Positions 17,879 to 26,836 of a DNA stretch of 64,000 nucleotides are shown piece after piece. The notes under the pieces were generated by a model. That model did not search any database and was not told where the DNA came from. It worked only from the letters and a program-made list of their open reading frames with translations. Source of the stretch: Polynucleobacter sp. AP-Titi-500A-B4 (lineage in GTDB: Bacteria; Pseudomonadota; Gammaproteobacteria; Burkholderiales; Burkholderiaceae); assembly GCF_018688095.1 (NCBI RefSeq), contig NZ_CP061311.1:1954120-2018119 (forward strand). Direction: 5' to 3'. The position numbers were made by a program, and so were the translations under genes. Position 1 is the stretch's first letter, and each line of letters opens with the position of its first letter.

Positions 17879-18783
17879 AAAGGGGGATTATAAGTCCCCT
17901 GAATAATAGTTCCACAAGCCAATTCGTCCAAATCTGCCTCATCAATTGCCTTGTCGCCTGCTGACCTGGCGGCAATTCCAGTCAACTCAGTAGAAATCTC
18001 GAGATTCTGAAAATCAAACGCTTCCCCATCCATTAAATGGGAAGGCACGATGTGGTGCATTGACCGGAATAGATTCTCTACACGACCAGGGTGCTTCTTC
18101 TCCCAATCGCGGAGCATTTCTTTCATCACTTGGCGCTGTAGGTTGGGCTGGCTACCACATAAATCACAAGGAATGATTGGGAAGCTCATATCGACCGCAT
18201 ATCGTTCCAACAGTTTTTCTGGAACATAAGCGAGGGGGCGAATCACAATATGTTTACCATCATCTGATCGCAACTTAGGTGGCATACCTTTTAACTTGCC
18301 CGCATAAAACATATTAAGCATTAAGGTTTCTAAGATGTCATCACGATGATGACCTAAAGCAATCTTTGTTGCACCTAACTCATCGGCAACGCGATACAAA
18401 ATGCCACGACGCAATCGGGAACACAAGCCGCAAGTCGTTTTACCTTCAGGGATAACACGCTTAACAATGCTGTAGGTATCTTGCTCTTCAATATGGAATG
18501 GAATGCCTAGGCTCTTAAGGTAGTTAGGTAATGTCTCTGCAGGGAAATTCGGTTGCTTTTGATCCAAATTCACGGCAACGATTTCAAAATTGATTGGGGC
18601 ACGTTCACGAAGCTTCATCAATATGTCGAGCATGGCATAGCTATCTTTTCCGCCAGATAGACACACCATCACCTTATCGCCATCTTCGATCATGCCAAAG
18701 TCGCCAATAGCTTGACCTACCAAGCGACAGAGTTTTTTCTCTAGCTTGTTTTCTTCGAAGATAACTTTACGAATATCGCCCAT
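17875..18783 (-). CDS. ttcA: tRNA 2-thiocytidine biosynthesis protein TtcA
   Basis: Thiolates cytidine 32 of certain tRNAs, using ATP and an iron-sulfur cluster. The PP-loop LSGGKDSYAMLD starts at residue 42. The two CxxC motifs that hold the cluster are CGLCSRLRRG (near 117) and CDLCGSQPN (near 207). At 302 residues it has the usual length. It overlaps glmU by four bases and follows folB by 26 bases. Confidence 0.95.
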   Translation of the reverse strand: MGDIRKVIFEENKLEKKLCRLVGQAIGDFGMIEDGDKVMVCLSGGKDSYAMLDILMKLRERAPINFEIVAVNLDQKQPNFPAETLPNYLKSLGIPFHIEEQDTYSIVKRVIPEGKTTCGLCSRLRRGILYRVADELGATKIALGHHRDDILETLMLNMFYAGKLKGMPPKLRSDDGKHIVIRPLAYVPEKLLERYAVDMSFPIIPCDLCGSQPNLQRQVMKEMLRDWEKKHPGRVENLFRSMHHIVPSHLMDGEAFDFQNLEISTELTGIAARSAGDKAIDEADLDELACGTIIQGTYNPPL

Positions 18784-18809
18784 GAAATTTAATTCTTCTT
18801 GAATTCTTT

Positions 18810-19205
18810 TTAAGATTGTTTAATTCGGAAGACTTCAACCCCTACCGAATGGCAATCGGGATAGACGTCAGGCTTAGCGGTACTAACACGTGCAGCTAAG
18901 ACTTTGGGATGTAACAACATTGCACTCACAATATCATCGCAAAAAGTCTCTTGTAAATGAATGTGCCCCTTAGAGGCGCGAGCTTTAATAGTTTCGCGCA
19001 TAAAGTCATAATCCACCACTTCATCTAATTGATCGTTCGTAGGCGTATTCATTGCCAATGGAATATACAAATCTACATTCAAAATGACACGCTGCTCAGC
19101 TTTTTTCTCAAAGTCATGGACGCCGATATTGATATAGATCTCATAGTCTCGCAAAAATAGACGGCGACAATCAATCAGAGCGGGATGGGAAAGAATGGCA
19201 TGCAT
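18810..19205 (-). CDS. folB: Dihydroneopterin aldolase
   Basis: Folate pathway enzyme that cleaves dihydroneopterin to 6-hydroxymethyl-dihydropterin. The 131-residue sequence has the family core: LFLRDYEIYINIGVHDFEKKAEQRVILNVDLYI (residues 16-48), the VVDYDFMRETI segment near 65 and LQETFCDDIVSAML near 85, whose Glu binds the pterin. Fourteen bases separate it from the SDR gene upstream, which also looks pterin-related. Confidence 0.92.
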   Translation of the reverse strand: MHAILSHPALIDCRRLFLRDYEIYINIGVHDFEKKAEQRVILNVDLYIPLAMNTPTNDQLDEVVDYDFMRETIKARASKGHIHLQETFCDDIVSAMLLHPKVLAARVSTAKPDVYPDCHSVGVEVFRIKQS

Positions 19206-19219
19206 GAATAGTAGTTTCT

Positions 19220-20029
19220 TTAATTAGTTTTAAACATCACATCACGTGATGAAGGTAATAAGTGTTGCCCACCATCCACATAAAGAGTGGTGCCAGTAAT
19301 TGCATTTGAGTCAGCCAAAAATACTGCAGCCTTTGCAATGTCTGCTGGTGTAGATGACTTACCTAATGGCGTCATTTGATGCGCTTTAGAAAAACCTTCA
19401 TCGGTCTGTTCGCCAGAAGGCAAAGAAATGCCGGGCGCTAAACCCACTACCCTTAGGTACGGCGCAAAATCCATTGCCAACATCTCCACAGAAGTTGCTA
19501 ATGCAGCCTTCGATAAAGTGTATGACAAGTAATCCGGATTTAAATTGATGAGCTTTTGATCTAGCAACTGGATTACCGAAGGAATGACATCGAACTTACT
19601 ACCATTCTTTTTCTGGAACTGAAACATGAGTTGAGCCAATAAAACAGGCGCGGTTAAATTAACCTGCATGTGGTCTTGCAGCGTCTTTGTTGTTAGCGGC
19701 GTATTTGTGCTGGCACGGTCATATTCAAAAATTGATGCGCTATTAACCAAGCAATGTAGATGAGTGAATTCCTTGCTGACTTGAGAAAAAAGATTTTGAG
19801 CTGACTGCTCATTTGCCAAATCAGCTTGAAATGCTGCGGACTGGACCCCAAAACCCTGAATTTGGCCAACTGTTTCTAAGGCTTCCTTTTCAGATCGCCC
19901 ATAATGAACAGCCACATCCCATCCCTGACGTGCGAATTGCAAAGCGATTTCTCGACCGAGGCGCTTGGCAGCGCCAGTCACTAAAACGGCTTTTCGTTGC
20001 TGGGAAAGGGCGGTTGAACTGGGGTTCAA
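19220..20029 (-). CDS. SDR oxidoreductase, pteridine reductase-like
   Basis: 269-residue short-chain dehydrogenase. The cofactor motif reads TGAAKRLG, which fits the TGX3RXG signature of pteridine reductases rather than the common TGxxxGxG. The catalytic Tyr and Lys are in DYLSYTLSKAAL near residue 165. The ending ITGTTLYVDGGQHLL is typical of SDRs. Placed directly before folB, it may reduce dihydropterins or dihydrofolate like FolM or PTR1. The SDR class is sure; the pterin specificity is inferred from motif and neighbour. Confidence 0.8.
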   Translation of the reverse strand: MNPSSTALSQQRKAVLVTGAAKRLGREIALQFARQGWDVAVHYGRSEKEALETVGQIQGFGVQSAAFQADLANEQSAQNLFSQVSKEFTHLHCLVNSASIFEYDRASTNTPLTTKTLQDHMQVNLTAPVLLAQLMFQFQKKNGSKFDVIPSVIQLLDQKLINLNPDYLSYTLSKAALATSVEMLAMDFAPYLRVVGLAPGISLPSGEQTDEGFSKAHQMTPLGKSSTPADIAKAAVFLADSNAITGTTLYVDGGQHLLPSSRDVMFKTN

Positions 20030-20054
20030 TTAAATTCTCTTAGACTAGCGAGCT

Positions 20055-21242
20055 ATGGATATTACCTTGACCAGCCTCGAAACGGAGCACAGTGAGCTTC
20101 TGAAGGCCAAAATAGCCTCTCAGATCGTCTCTCGGGGCGGCTGGATACCCTTTTCTCGTTATATGGAAATGGCGTTATATGAGCCCGGAATGGGCTACTA
20201 CAGCGCAGGGGCTCATAAGCTAGGCGCTGGTGGCGACTTCACTACGGCCCCCGAACTGAGTCCTTTATTCGGCGCAGCGATTTGCTCAACCCTCATCCCA
20301 GTTCTAGAGGGCCTCAAGGCGCAAGGTCTGCCAACTCAAGTATTGGAATTTGGTGCAGGCACCGGCAAGCTCGCCACATCTATTTTGGGCCGTCTTCAGG
20401 ATCTCGATTTCACATTAGATCGCTATGACATCGTGGAGATCTCTCCCGACTTAGCACAGCGCCAGCAGGAAAGAATTAGCAATGCCACTACAGAGCGCAA
20501 TATCTCAACTCAATGTCATTGGCTAAATGAACTACCCCAAAATTTTAAGGGCGTCATCTTGGCAAATGAAGTCATTGATGCCATTCCATGTGATGCCATC
20601 ATTTTTCAAAATGGGTTTTGGTATTGGCATGGGGTCTCTCTTGAAGATGGAAAACTGATCTGGAAAACAGGATTGCCTGTTGAGCAAGCTTTGCTTCCCG
20701 AAACCTTATTAAATGGCAATTTTTCAGAAGGCTATGTCACCGAATTACATACTCCTGCAAATGCATGGATGCGACAAGTAGCCCATCATTTAAATGCCGG
20801 CCTGTTTCTCACCTTTGATTACGGCTTTCCAGAGAGCGAGTATTACCACCCACAAAGATTGGAAGGCACATTGATGGCACACCATCGCCATCATGCAATA
20901 CAAGATCCATTTCATCTGCCCGGTCTTTGCGATCTCACCACCCACGTAGAGTGGTCACAAATCGCTCGCTGTGCTCTTGCAGAGAATGCTGATGATGTAT
21001 TCCTGACAAACCAAGCTGCCTATTTATTGGATGCAGGCATTGGTGATATTGCCTTGGAGATTGGTGACCCTGGCAATCCAGAGACATTCTTGCCAATTTC
21101 CAACTCACTACAAAAATTATTATCTGAAGCAGAAATGGGTGAGCTATTTAAGGCTTTTGCTTTCTCGAAGAACTTAGATCAATTATTGCCAGGCTTCACG
21201 CTTGAGGATCTGCCTGGATTGCGCGGCAGAAATCGACTCTAA
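20055..21242 (+). CDS. SAM-dependent methyltransferase, NDUFAF7/MidA-like
   Basis: 395-residue class I methyltransferase of the Pfam Methyltransf_28 type. Features are ISFxRYMEMALYEPGMGYYSAG-like residues 33-52 (here IPFSRYMEMALYEPG), GAGGDFTTAPELSPLFG near 58, and the SAM motif VLEFGAGTGKLA near 98. In mitochondria NDUFAF7 dimethylates an arginine of a complex I subunit; the bacterial target is not established. An NDUFA9-like gene lies about 1 kb away. It diverges from the SDR gene and converges on cca. Confidence 0.85.
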   Translation: MDITLTSLETEHSELLKAKIASQIVSRGGWIPFSRYMEMALYEPGMGYYSAGAHKLGAGGDFTTAPELSPLFGAAICSTLIPVLEGLKAQGLPTQVLEFGAGTGKLATSILGRLQDLDFTLDRYDIVEISPDLAQRQQERISNATTERNISTQCHWLNELPQNFKGVILANEVIDAIPCDAIIFQNGFWYWHGVSLEDGKLIWKTGLPVEQALLPETLLNGNFSEGYVTELHTPANAWMRQVAHHLNAGLFLTFDYGFPESEYYHPQRLEGTLMAHHRHHAIQDPFHLPGLCDLTTHVEWSQIARCALAENADDVFLTNQAAYLLDAGIGDIALEIGDPGNPETFLPISNSLQKLLSEAEMGELFKAFAFSKNLDQLLPGFTLEDLPGLRGRNRL

Positions 21243-21245
21243 AAA

Positions 21246-22373
21246 TTAACTCTGAAGTGCAGCAATAATTGCAGCTAATCTTGCAAGCTCAAAAGCACTA
21301 CCAATTCGCTCACCATTTGATCGGTCTTGCGCTGCAACGCCAGAAATAATTTCGGCTGTATTCAGTGCCTGCGCATCGCGCATTGCCTTAATTAAAGGAG
21401 TTACTTTAAATCCTAACTTTTCTGCAAGATTTAATAGCTCCTGCCCGCGATCAGGCTTTCGCCAAACATCAGCACGATTAAACCAAGCCAAAACATCTAC
21501 CGCCCTATAAGTACTGTTGCATTTGTTAATGAATGAGATGAGCTCACTAAAAATTTCACTAAAGTCACGCACTTCAGTTGGCATGCGAACACATTCTGCC
21601 CATGAACGAATTTCACTTGCAGGCACCTTCATTAAGATAATTGCACAGCGGTCATCTAAGCGATTTCCAACGGAGTCTAAATGGGCGATGAGAATTTGGC
21701 GATCTGACTCTTGAAGTAGTTGGGTATTTAACGTTGACGATAGAATCGTTTTAGCAGCGCCAGTATTTAATAACACCTGAAACATATGCATAGGTTTGCT
21801 GGCAACCAAACCTCTGGCGAGCTCTTGCCAGATACGCTCTGCTGATAAAGCGTTTAATTCTCCGGCCTGAACAATGGCTTTTAATGCCAGCATCGTTTCA
21901 TCGGCCACACTAAATTCTGGAAAGCGAGCCGCAAACCGAGCGATACGTAGTAGGCGCAAAGGATCCTCTGCAAAAGCATCAGATACATGACGAAATACTT
22001 TTGCTGCCAAATCTTCTCGGCCGTTATAAGGATCCAGAATTGGGCCAGTCAAACTACCATCGACACCCACTTCCTGCGCCATCGCATTAATCGTTAAATC
22101 GCGACGCTGCAAATCTTGCTCTAAGGTAACTGAGGGATCGGCATAAAAATGAAAGCCTTTATAGCCTTTACCGGTCTTGCGCTCAGTACGCGCCAAAGCA
22201 TATTCAGCCTGCGTCTCAGGATGTAAAAAGACAGGAAAATCTTTTCCAACTGGTCGAAAACCTTTAGCAATCATTTCATCAACACTAGAGCCCACCACCA
22301 CATAATCAATGTCGTGAACGGGCAAACCCATTAAGGTGTCTCGAATAGCTCCGCCAACGGCGTAGATCTTCAT
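21246..22373 (-). CDS. cca: CCA tRNA nucleotidyltransferase
   Basis: Adds or repairs the 3' CCA of tRNA. The class II polymerase head begins YAVGGAIRDTLMGLPVHDIDYVVVG, with the metal-binding DxD in DIDY. RRDLTINAMA (near 109) and DPLRLLRIARFAARF (near 157) are the other family motifs. The protein has 375 residues. I do not see the HD phosphohydrolase motif that follows in the 412-residue E. coli enzyme, so this looks like a form without it. Its ATG overlaps the upstream gene's stop by one base (TAATG). Confidence 0.93.
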   Translation of the reverse strand: MKIYAVGGAIRDTLMGLPVHDIDYVVVGSSVDEMIAKGFRPVGKDFPVFLHPETQAEYALARTERKTGKGYKGFHFYADPSVTLEQDLQRRDLTINAMAQEVGVDGSLTGPILDPYNGREDLAAKVFRHVSDAFAEDPLRLLRIARFAARFPEFSVADETMLALKAIVQAGELNALSAERIWQELARGLVASKPMHMFQVLLNTGAAKTILSSTLNTQLLQESDRQILIAHLDSVGNRLDDRCAIILMKVPASEIRSWAECVRMPTEVRDFSEIFSELISFINKCNSTYRAVDVLAWFNRADVWRKPDRGQELLNLAEKLGFKVTPLIKAMRDAQALNTAEIISGVAAQDRSNGERIGSAFELARLAAIIAALQS

Positions 22374-23281
22374 TACTGCATACCCTCTAAAGTGCGACGA
22401 CTCATTTTGAATACTTCAGTTAAAGCATCCCTACCATTTACAGGCAAAGTGTTAGGTAATTGCATTGAGGCAATGTTGTCCCGCGACATCAAGGTTGGGC
22501 CAGGCAAGAACTCAAATGCCAAGGCCTGCAAGTAACCAACAAATGCCGGGGCGGGAATAATGGCGCAAGATGTTTTGGCTTTACGAGCGGCAAATTCAAC
22601 GATCTCTTTCATCGTATAGACCATGGGGCCTACCAAATCATAGGATTGATGAATCGTTTGCGGCATCGCTAAAGATTTCACAAATGCACCCGCGACATCA
22701 TCAACACTCACCGGTTGAAACTTGGCTTGGTGATTGGCCAATGGCATCGCCGGAAATAATTTGGTGAGCCTAACAAATAAATTAATAAATTGGTCTTGCG
22801 CACCAAAAATCACTGAAGGTCTAAAAATAGTCCAATCAAGATTGCTTGCTTTGACCGCCGCTTCTCCGTCACCTTTACTACGCTGATACATAGAGGGTCC
22901 ATGAGAGTCAGCACCAAGCGCACTCATGTGCAGATAACGCTTTAGTCCATGCAATTGCATCGCGGTAATAATATTTTTTGGTAAATCTACATGAGCAGAC
23001 TTAAAGACTTTGCCATATGGCTGCGCCGGTTTATCGTGCAACACACCCACTAAATTGATAACCGCTCCATTGGGCCTGATGCGAGCACACAAAGACTGTA
23101 ATTCATCAAAATCATGAACATCAGCATCCTCAATATGCACCTTGGGTAACATTCGTAGCGAACGTCCTGCCGCTAGATGACTGGATGGGATTAATACTGA
23201 GTAGCCGACTATTTGGAGTTGTGCAGCTAAAACATGGCCTACAAATCCATTGCCACCAATGAGCAAAATGTCATATTGCAT
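22373..23281 (-). CDS. Complex I NDUFA9-like NAD(P)-binding protein
   Basis: 302-residue atypical short-chain dehydrogenase of the extended type, close to the NDUFA9 family. The N-terminal Rossmann motif GGNGFVGHVLAAQL is at residues 8-21. VINLVGVLHDKPAQPYGKVFKSAHVDLPK (near 75-103) and WTIFRPSVIFG (near 150) are typical. Homologues bind NADPH tightly as an accessory subunit of mitochondrial complex I; the bacterial role is unclear. It is translationally coupled to cca. Confidence 0.83.
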   Translation of the reverse strand: MQYDILLIGGNGFVGHVLAAQLQIVGYSVLIPSSHLAAGRSLRMLPKVHIEDADVHDFDELQSLCARIRPNGAVINLVGVLHDKPAQPYGKVFKSAHVDLPKNIITAMQLHGLKRYLHMSALGADSHGPSMYQRSKGDGEAAVKASNLDWTIFRPSVIFGAQDQFINLFVRLTKLFPAMPLANHQAKFQPVSVDDVAGAFVKSLAMPQTIHQSYDLVGPMVYTMKEIVEFAARKAKTSCAIIPAPAFVGYLQALAFEFLPGPTLMSRDNIASMQLPNTLPVNGRDALTEVFKMSRRTLEGMQ

Positions 23282-23306
23282 AGAGCCTTCGCTTATAAAT
23301 GTTTCG

Positions 23307-25265
23307 TTAAGGTAACTCAGATTGCGTTGCTGCTTTAGGCGTAATAACCCCTAAACGTTGCTTTAAAGATTGCACCTGTCCATTCATCACTGAAGAATAA
23401 TAATTTGCATTAGACAAGACATTCTTTACATAAGTACGTGTTTCATTAAATGGAATAGTTTCAGCAAAAATTGCTCCCTCAGTAGGGCTAGTCAGCTTTT
23501 CACGCCAAGCCTTAGACCGTGAGGGTCCTGCGTTATAAGCAGCAGATGCTAAAACCCATGAACCATCAAGATCAATCAGCACCATATTCAGATAATTACT
23601 ACCTAAAGTCAGATTGGTGTTGGTGTCGCTCAACTTATCGTTGGTGTAATTAGTCATGCCAATTTTCTTGGCTACGTACTTCGCAGTATTTGGCATAACC
23701 TGCATCAAACCAGAGGCCCCTACAGAAGAGGAGGCGTTCATGATAAAGCGTGACTCTTGCCGAATGAGCCCATAAGCCCAAGCAAGGTTTAAATCTATCT
23801 GCCTTGCAATTGGAGAAAGCTCATCTCGAAATGGTGTTGGGTAGCGCAAACTAAAATCATGTTCTTGCTTTGTACGATCAGCAGTGTTGACTACGCGATC
23901 ATACAAATTGACACGCTTGGCATATTCTGCGGCAGCCAACAGTTGCTTATCCGTCATATTGCGCAATTCCCAATTCCACTCACGATTACCCTCAAAACGT
24001 AAGTTCATGGCATATAAGCGCTCACCACGAATAAACCCTTTGCGACTAGCCATGGCATCAATCTCTTGTTCAGTCACCTTGGTACGCGCTGGCGCCTGAT
24101 TCGATTTACCCAACTCTTCACGAGCTAACTGCCCATAAAAGTTGTATTGATCGGCAATCATTTCAAAACTATCTTTCGCCTTTACGTCTTGGCCCTCAGC
24201 CTTTAGTGCGCGGCCATACCAATAAGTCCAAGCGGGATCTTTACTGCGTACGGCAGGATTCATACCATCAATGGCATTCTTTACGAGAACCCAATCTTTG
24301 GCACGCAGGCCAGCACGCACTTTCCATTCTTGTGATTCAACAGAGAGTAGTTCGTTATAGCCCAGCTCTTGCTGGAATCGATATGCATCATCTGCATTGG
24401 GATCCAACTTCTTCGCCAGAAATTGTCCAATCACACCCCAAGCAACTGCTTGATTTTCTTTACTATAGCGCGAAGAAGTTTGTAAAAAATCTCGGTACGC
24501 TTTTGAAGGATCCGCTTTAGCAGCCTTCACAATCTCACCAACAGGATCATCACCTCCAAGTCGCTTGGCCATGGTATCAAAGCCTCTTTCACTGGCAGCA
24601 CGACCAATCGCCTTTGCCTCACCGGGTGTCATTCCGCCTGCAGCGACTAGCGAAGGTACAAGCTCTTGGCAAGCTTGGCCAAAGTAACTAGGGTCCAATA
24701 ATATTGCGCGTGAATCAATTGCTAACTTCGTGGGGTTCTCACCTTGAGATAATTTGGATAACAAGGAATAGCACTTCACTTGAGTATCATCATCCAGAAC
24801 AAACTTTGCGTACTCAGCATCAAAACGCGCCCAGTCTTTTCTCTTACCCAAAACCAACAACCAGTCATTGCGCATACGATCCGCTAGCGCAGTACCTTGG
24901 TATTGATTTAAAAAGGCAACCACTTGTGCGTCAGCGCTGTAATCATTACGCGCTCCGCCAGCACTATCAAATAACTGGGGCTTTATGCGAAAGTAAGCAA
25001 CATAGTCATCAAAGGGGTAATTGGCGAGATTGGATGACAACTGCTGAGTACGAAATACATCATTTTTTCTGGCAGCCTCACGCAAGTCGATAAACATTCG
25101 ATCGGTGTCAGTAATTTCAGCTGGGGCAGCCTTGCTTTCATAAGATTTGGGCAGTTGTGGCTTTTTGGACTTTTCAGCCAATGCTAAGGGCGCATTGAGA
25201 ACCAGGCCCAAAATCAGAATCTTGGCCCATTGATGGCATATGCGATTTTTTAACTTCTTTTCCAC
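23307..25265 (-). CDS. slt: Soluble lytic murein transglycosylase (Slt family)
   Basis: Periplasmic enzyme that cleaves peptidoglycan glycans to 1,6-anhydro products. A signal peptide (KILILGLVLNAPLALA) precedes a long superhelical U-domain. The C-terminal lysozyme-like domain is marked by LIRQESRF, whose Glu is catalytic, and GASGLMQVMPNTAKYVAKK, then AYNAGPSR. I prefer GTG 25265, with AGGG seven bases upstream; ATG 25295 gives ten more residues. Its products could feed the AmpG-like permease found at 34 kb. Confidence 0.92.
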   Translation of the reverse strand: MEKKLKNRICHQWAKILILGLVLNAPLALAEKSKKPQLPKSYESKAAPAEITDTDRMFIDLREAARKNDVFRTQQLSSNLANYPFDDYVAYFRIKPQLFDSAGGARNDYSADAQVVAFLNQYQGTALADRMRNDWLLVLGKRKDWARFDAEYAKFVLDDDTQVKCYSLLSKLSQGENPTKLAIDSRAILLDPSYFGQACQELVPSLVAAGGMTPGEAKAIGRAASERGFDTMAKRLGGDDPVGEIVKAAKADPSKAYRDFLQTSSRYSKENQAVAWGVIGQFLAKKLDPNADDAYRFQQELGYNELLSVESQEWKVRAGLRAKDWVLVKNAIDGMNPAVRSKDPAWTYWYGRALKAEGQDVKAKDSFEMIADQYNFYGQLAREELGKSNQAPARTKVTEQEIDAMASRKGFIRGERLYAMNLRFEGNREWNWELRNMTDKQLLAAAEYAKRVNLYDRVVNTADRTKQEHDFSLRYPTPFRDELSPIARQIDLNLAWAYGLIRQESRFIMNASSSVGASGLMQVMPNTAKYVAKKIGMTNYTNDKLSDTNTNLTLGSNYLNMVLIDLDGSWVLASAAYNAGPSRSKAWREKLTSPTEGAIFAETIPFNETRTYVKNVLSNANYYSSVMNGQVQSLKQRLGVITPKAATQSELP

Positions 25266-25343
25266 TATCGAACCCTGTATTGATAAATTAGGCATTTACT
25301 TCGCATTAACTTGATTACTATATCTTCTAATTTTCGCCTGATA

Positions 25344-25970
25344 ATGGTCGATATGCACGGTAATTCACCAAAAACACTTCGCCAAGAATTATTAAAGCAA
25401 CGCAAAGAATTTGCGTCGCGAATAAATTACGTCCAAGCAACAGCACCCATCCTTAGCAGCCTAACTACCTTATTAGAAAAAGAAGGTGCGTCCTACCGCT
25501 CAGTTGCTCTCTATTGGCCTATTCAGGATGAATTGGATCTGCGCCCCGCCTTAATGGCTTGGTCCACAAATGTAGTCGGGCGTCGACTGGCGCTCCCCTT
25601 TGCTCGTCCTGATAAACATCTCGACTTTTATGAATGGCAGGATGGCGACAGCCTAATTCCTAGCAAACATGGCGTGCCAGAACCAGACCCCAATAACTTA
25701 GATCGACCCGCCATCACACCGGACTGTATCCTGATTCCTTGCGTTGGCTGGTCTAGTTCAAATAAAAACGGCAAAACTCATTACTGGCGCTTAGGTTACG
25801 GTGGCGGATATTTTGATCGCACCCTTGCTGATCTAAGAAAAAAAAATCCCAAGCTCGTTTGCATTGGGATTGGATTTGATTGGCAGAAACTAAATGATGC
25901 CCAATGGGCAGCTCAAACTCATGATGAGCCCTTGGATATGCTGCTGACTGAGTCAGGCTTATTGCGCTAA
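25344..25970 (+). CDS. 5-formyltetrahydrofolate cyclo-ligase
   Basis: Converts 5-formyl-THF to 5,10-methenyl-THF with ATP. The core is visible: KTLRQELLKQRKEF at the start, VALYWPIQDELDLRP near 55, LALPFARPDKHLDFYEW near 83 and the nucleotide site LGYGGGYFDRTLADL near 155. I set the start at ATG 25344; ATG 25353 is equally possible, and TTG 25311 opens the frame. It converges on metF, with one base between the stops, so folate one-carbon genes meet here. Confidence 0.9.
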   Translation: MVDMHGNSPKTLRQELLKQRKEFASRINYVQATAPILSSLTTLLEKEGASYRSVALYWPIQDELDLRPALMAWSTNVVGRRLALPFARPDKHLDFYEWQDGDSLIPSKHGVPEPDPNNLDRPAITPDCILIPCVGWSSSNKNGKTHYWRLGYGGGYFDRTLADLRKKNPKLVCIGIGFDWQKLNDAQWAAQTHDEPLDMLLTESGLLR

Positions 25971-25971
25971 T

Positions 25972-26802
25972 TTACTTCACTAAGTCCAAGTTATCTGCGA
26001 TAGCTAAAACAGCATCGGCTTGATTCAGTGAATAGAAATGTAGGCCTGGAGCACCGGCAGTCAGAAGCTGATCACACAAATCTGTCACCACCTCTTCGCC
26101 AAATGCGCGAATCGAAGCGATGTCATCACCATAGGACTGAAGACGCAACCGAATCCAACGTGGGATTTCAGCGCCACAGGCATCTGAGAATCGGAGCAGC
26201 TGGGTGCTATTAGTGATCGGCATGATGCCAGCAATGATCGGCTGAGTCACGCCCAGGTCATAAGCTTCATCAACAAACCGGAAGTAGGCGTCACTGTTAT
26301 AGAAATACTGAGTCACAGCAGAATTAGCGCCTGCCTTCATTTTTTGTACAAAGAAATCTACATCGCTTGCAGGCGACTTTGCCTGTGGATGAGTTTCTGG
26401 ATAAGCGGCTACATCAATATGAAACCAATCGCCTGTTTCAGTGCGAATAAATTCCACTAATTCATTAGCATGATGAAACTCGCCATACTGGCCCATGCCA
26501 GAAGGCAAGTCACCACGCAAAGCAACAATTCGTTTAATACCTAAGGCTTGATACTGCTTCAACATCTCTTTCACGCTATCGCGTGAGCTACCAACACAAG
26601 ACAGGTGGGGAGCAACTGCAGCACCTGCCGCATGAATATCACTCACCACCTTTAAGGTGCCAGACTGAGTAGAACCACCGGCACCAAAAGTCACGGAATA
26701 AAACGCTGGCTTGAGTGTTTCGCTGAAACGCTCACGCACGAGGCGTAACTTATTCTCACCTTCAGGTGTTTTTGGAGGAAAGAACTCGACGCTTAATTCC
26801 AT
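25972..26802 (-). CDS. metF: 5,10-methylenetetrahydrofolate reductase
   Basis: FAD enzyme that supplies 5-methyl-THF to methionine synthase. It has 276 residues: LSVEFFPPKTPEGE at the N-terminus with the catalytic Glu, SVTFGAGGSTQSGT near 37, IVALRGDLPSG near 92 and ITQYF-type AVTQYFYNSDAYFRFVDEA near 158. It lies 34 bases downstream of ahcY on the same strand and so is probably controlled by the same SAH riboswitch. Confidence 0.96.
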   Translation of the reverse strand: MELSVEFFPPKTPEGENKLRLVRERFSETLKPAFYSVTFGAGGSTQSGTLKVVSDIHAAGAAVAPHLSCVGSSRDSVKEMLKQYQALGIKRIVALRGDLPSGMGQYGEFHHANELVEFIRTETGDWFHIDVAAYPETHPQAKSPASDVDFFVQKMKAGANSAVTQYFYNSDAYFRFVDEAYDLGVTQPIIAGIMPITNSTQLLRFSDACGAEIPRWIRLRLQSYGDDIASIRAFGEEVVTDLCDQLLTAGAPGLHFYSLNQADAVLAIADNLDLVK

Positions 26803-26836
26803 GATCTTGGGCCTAGGTATCTATTGAATGGATGGA

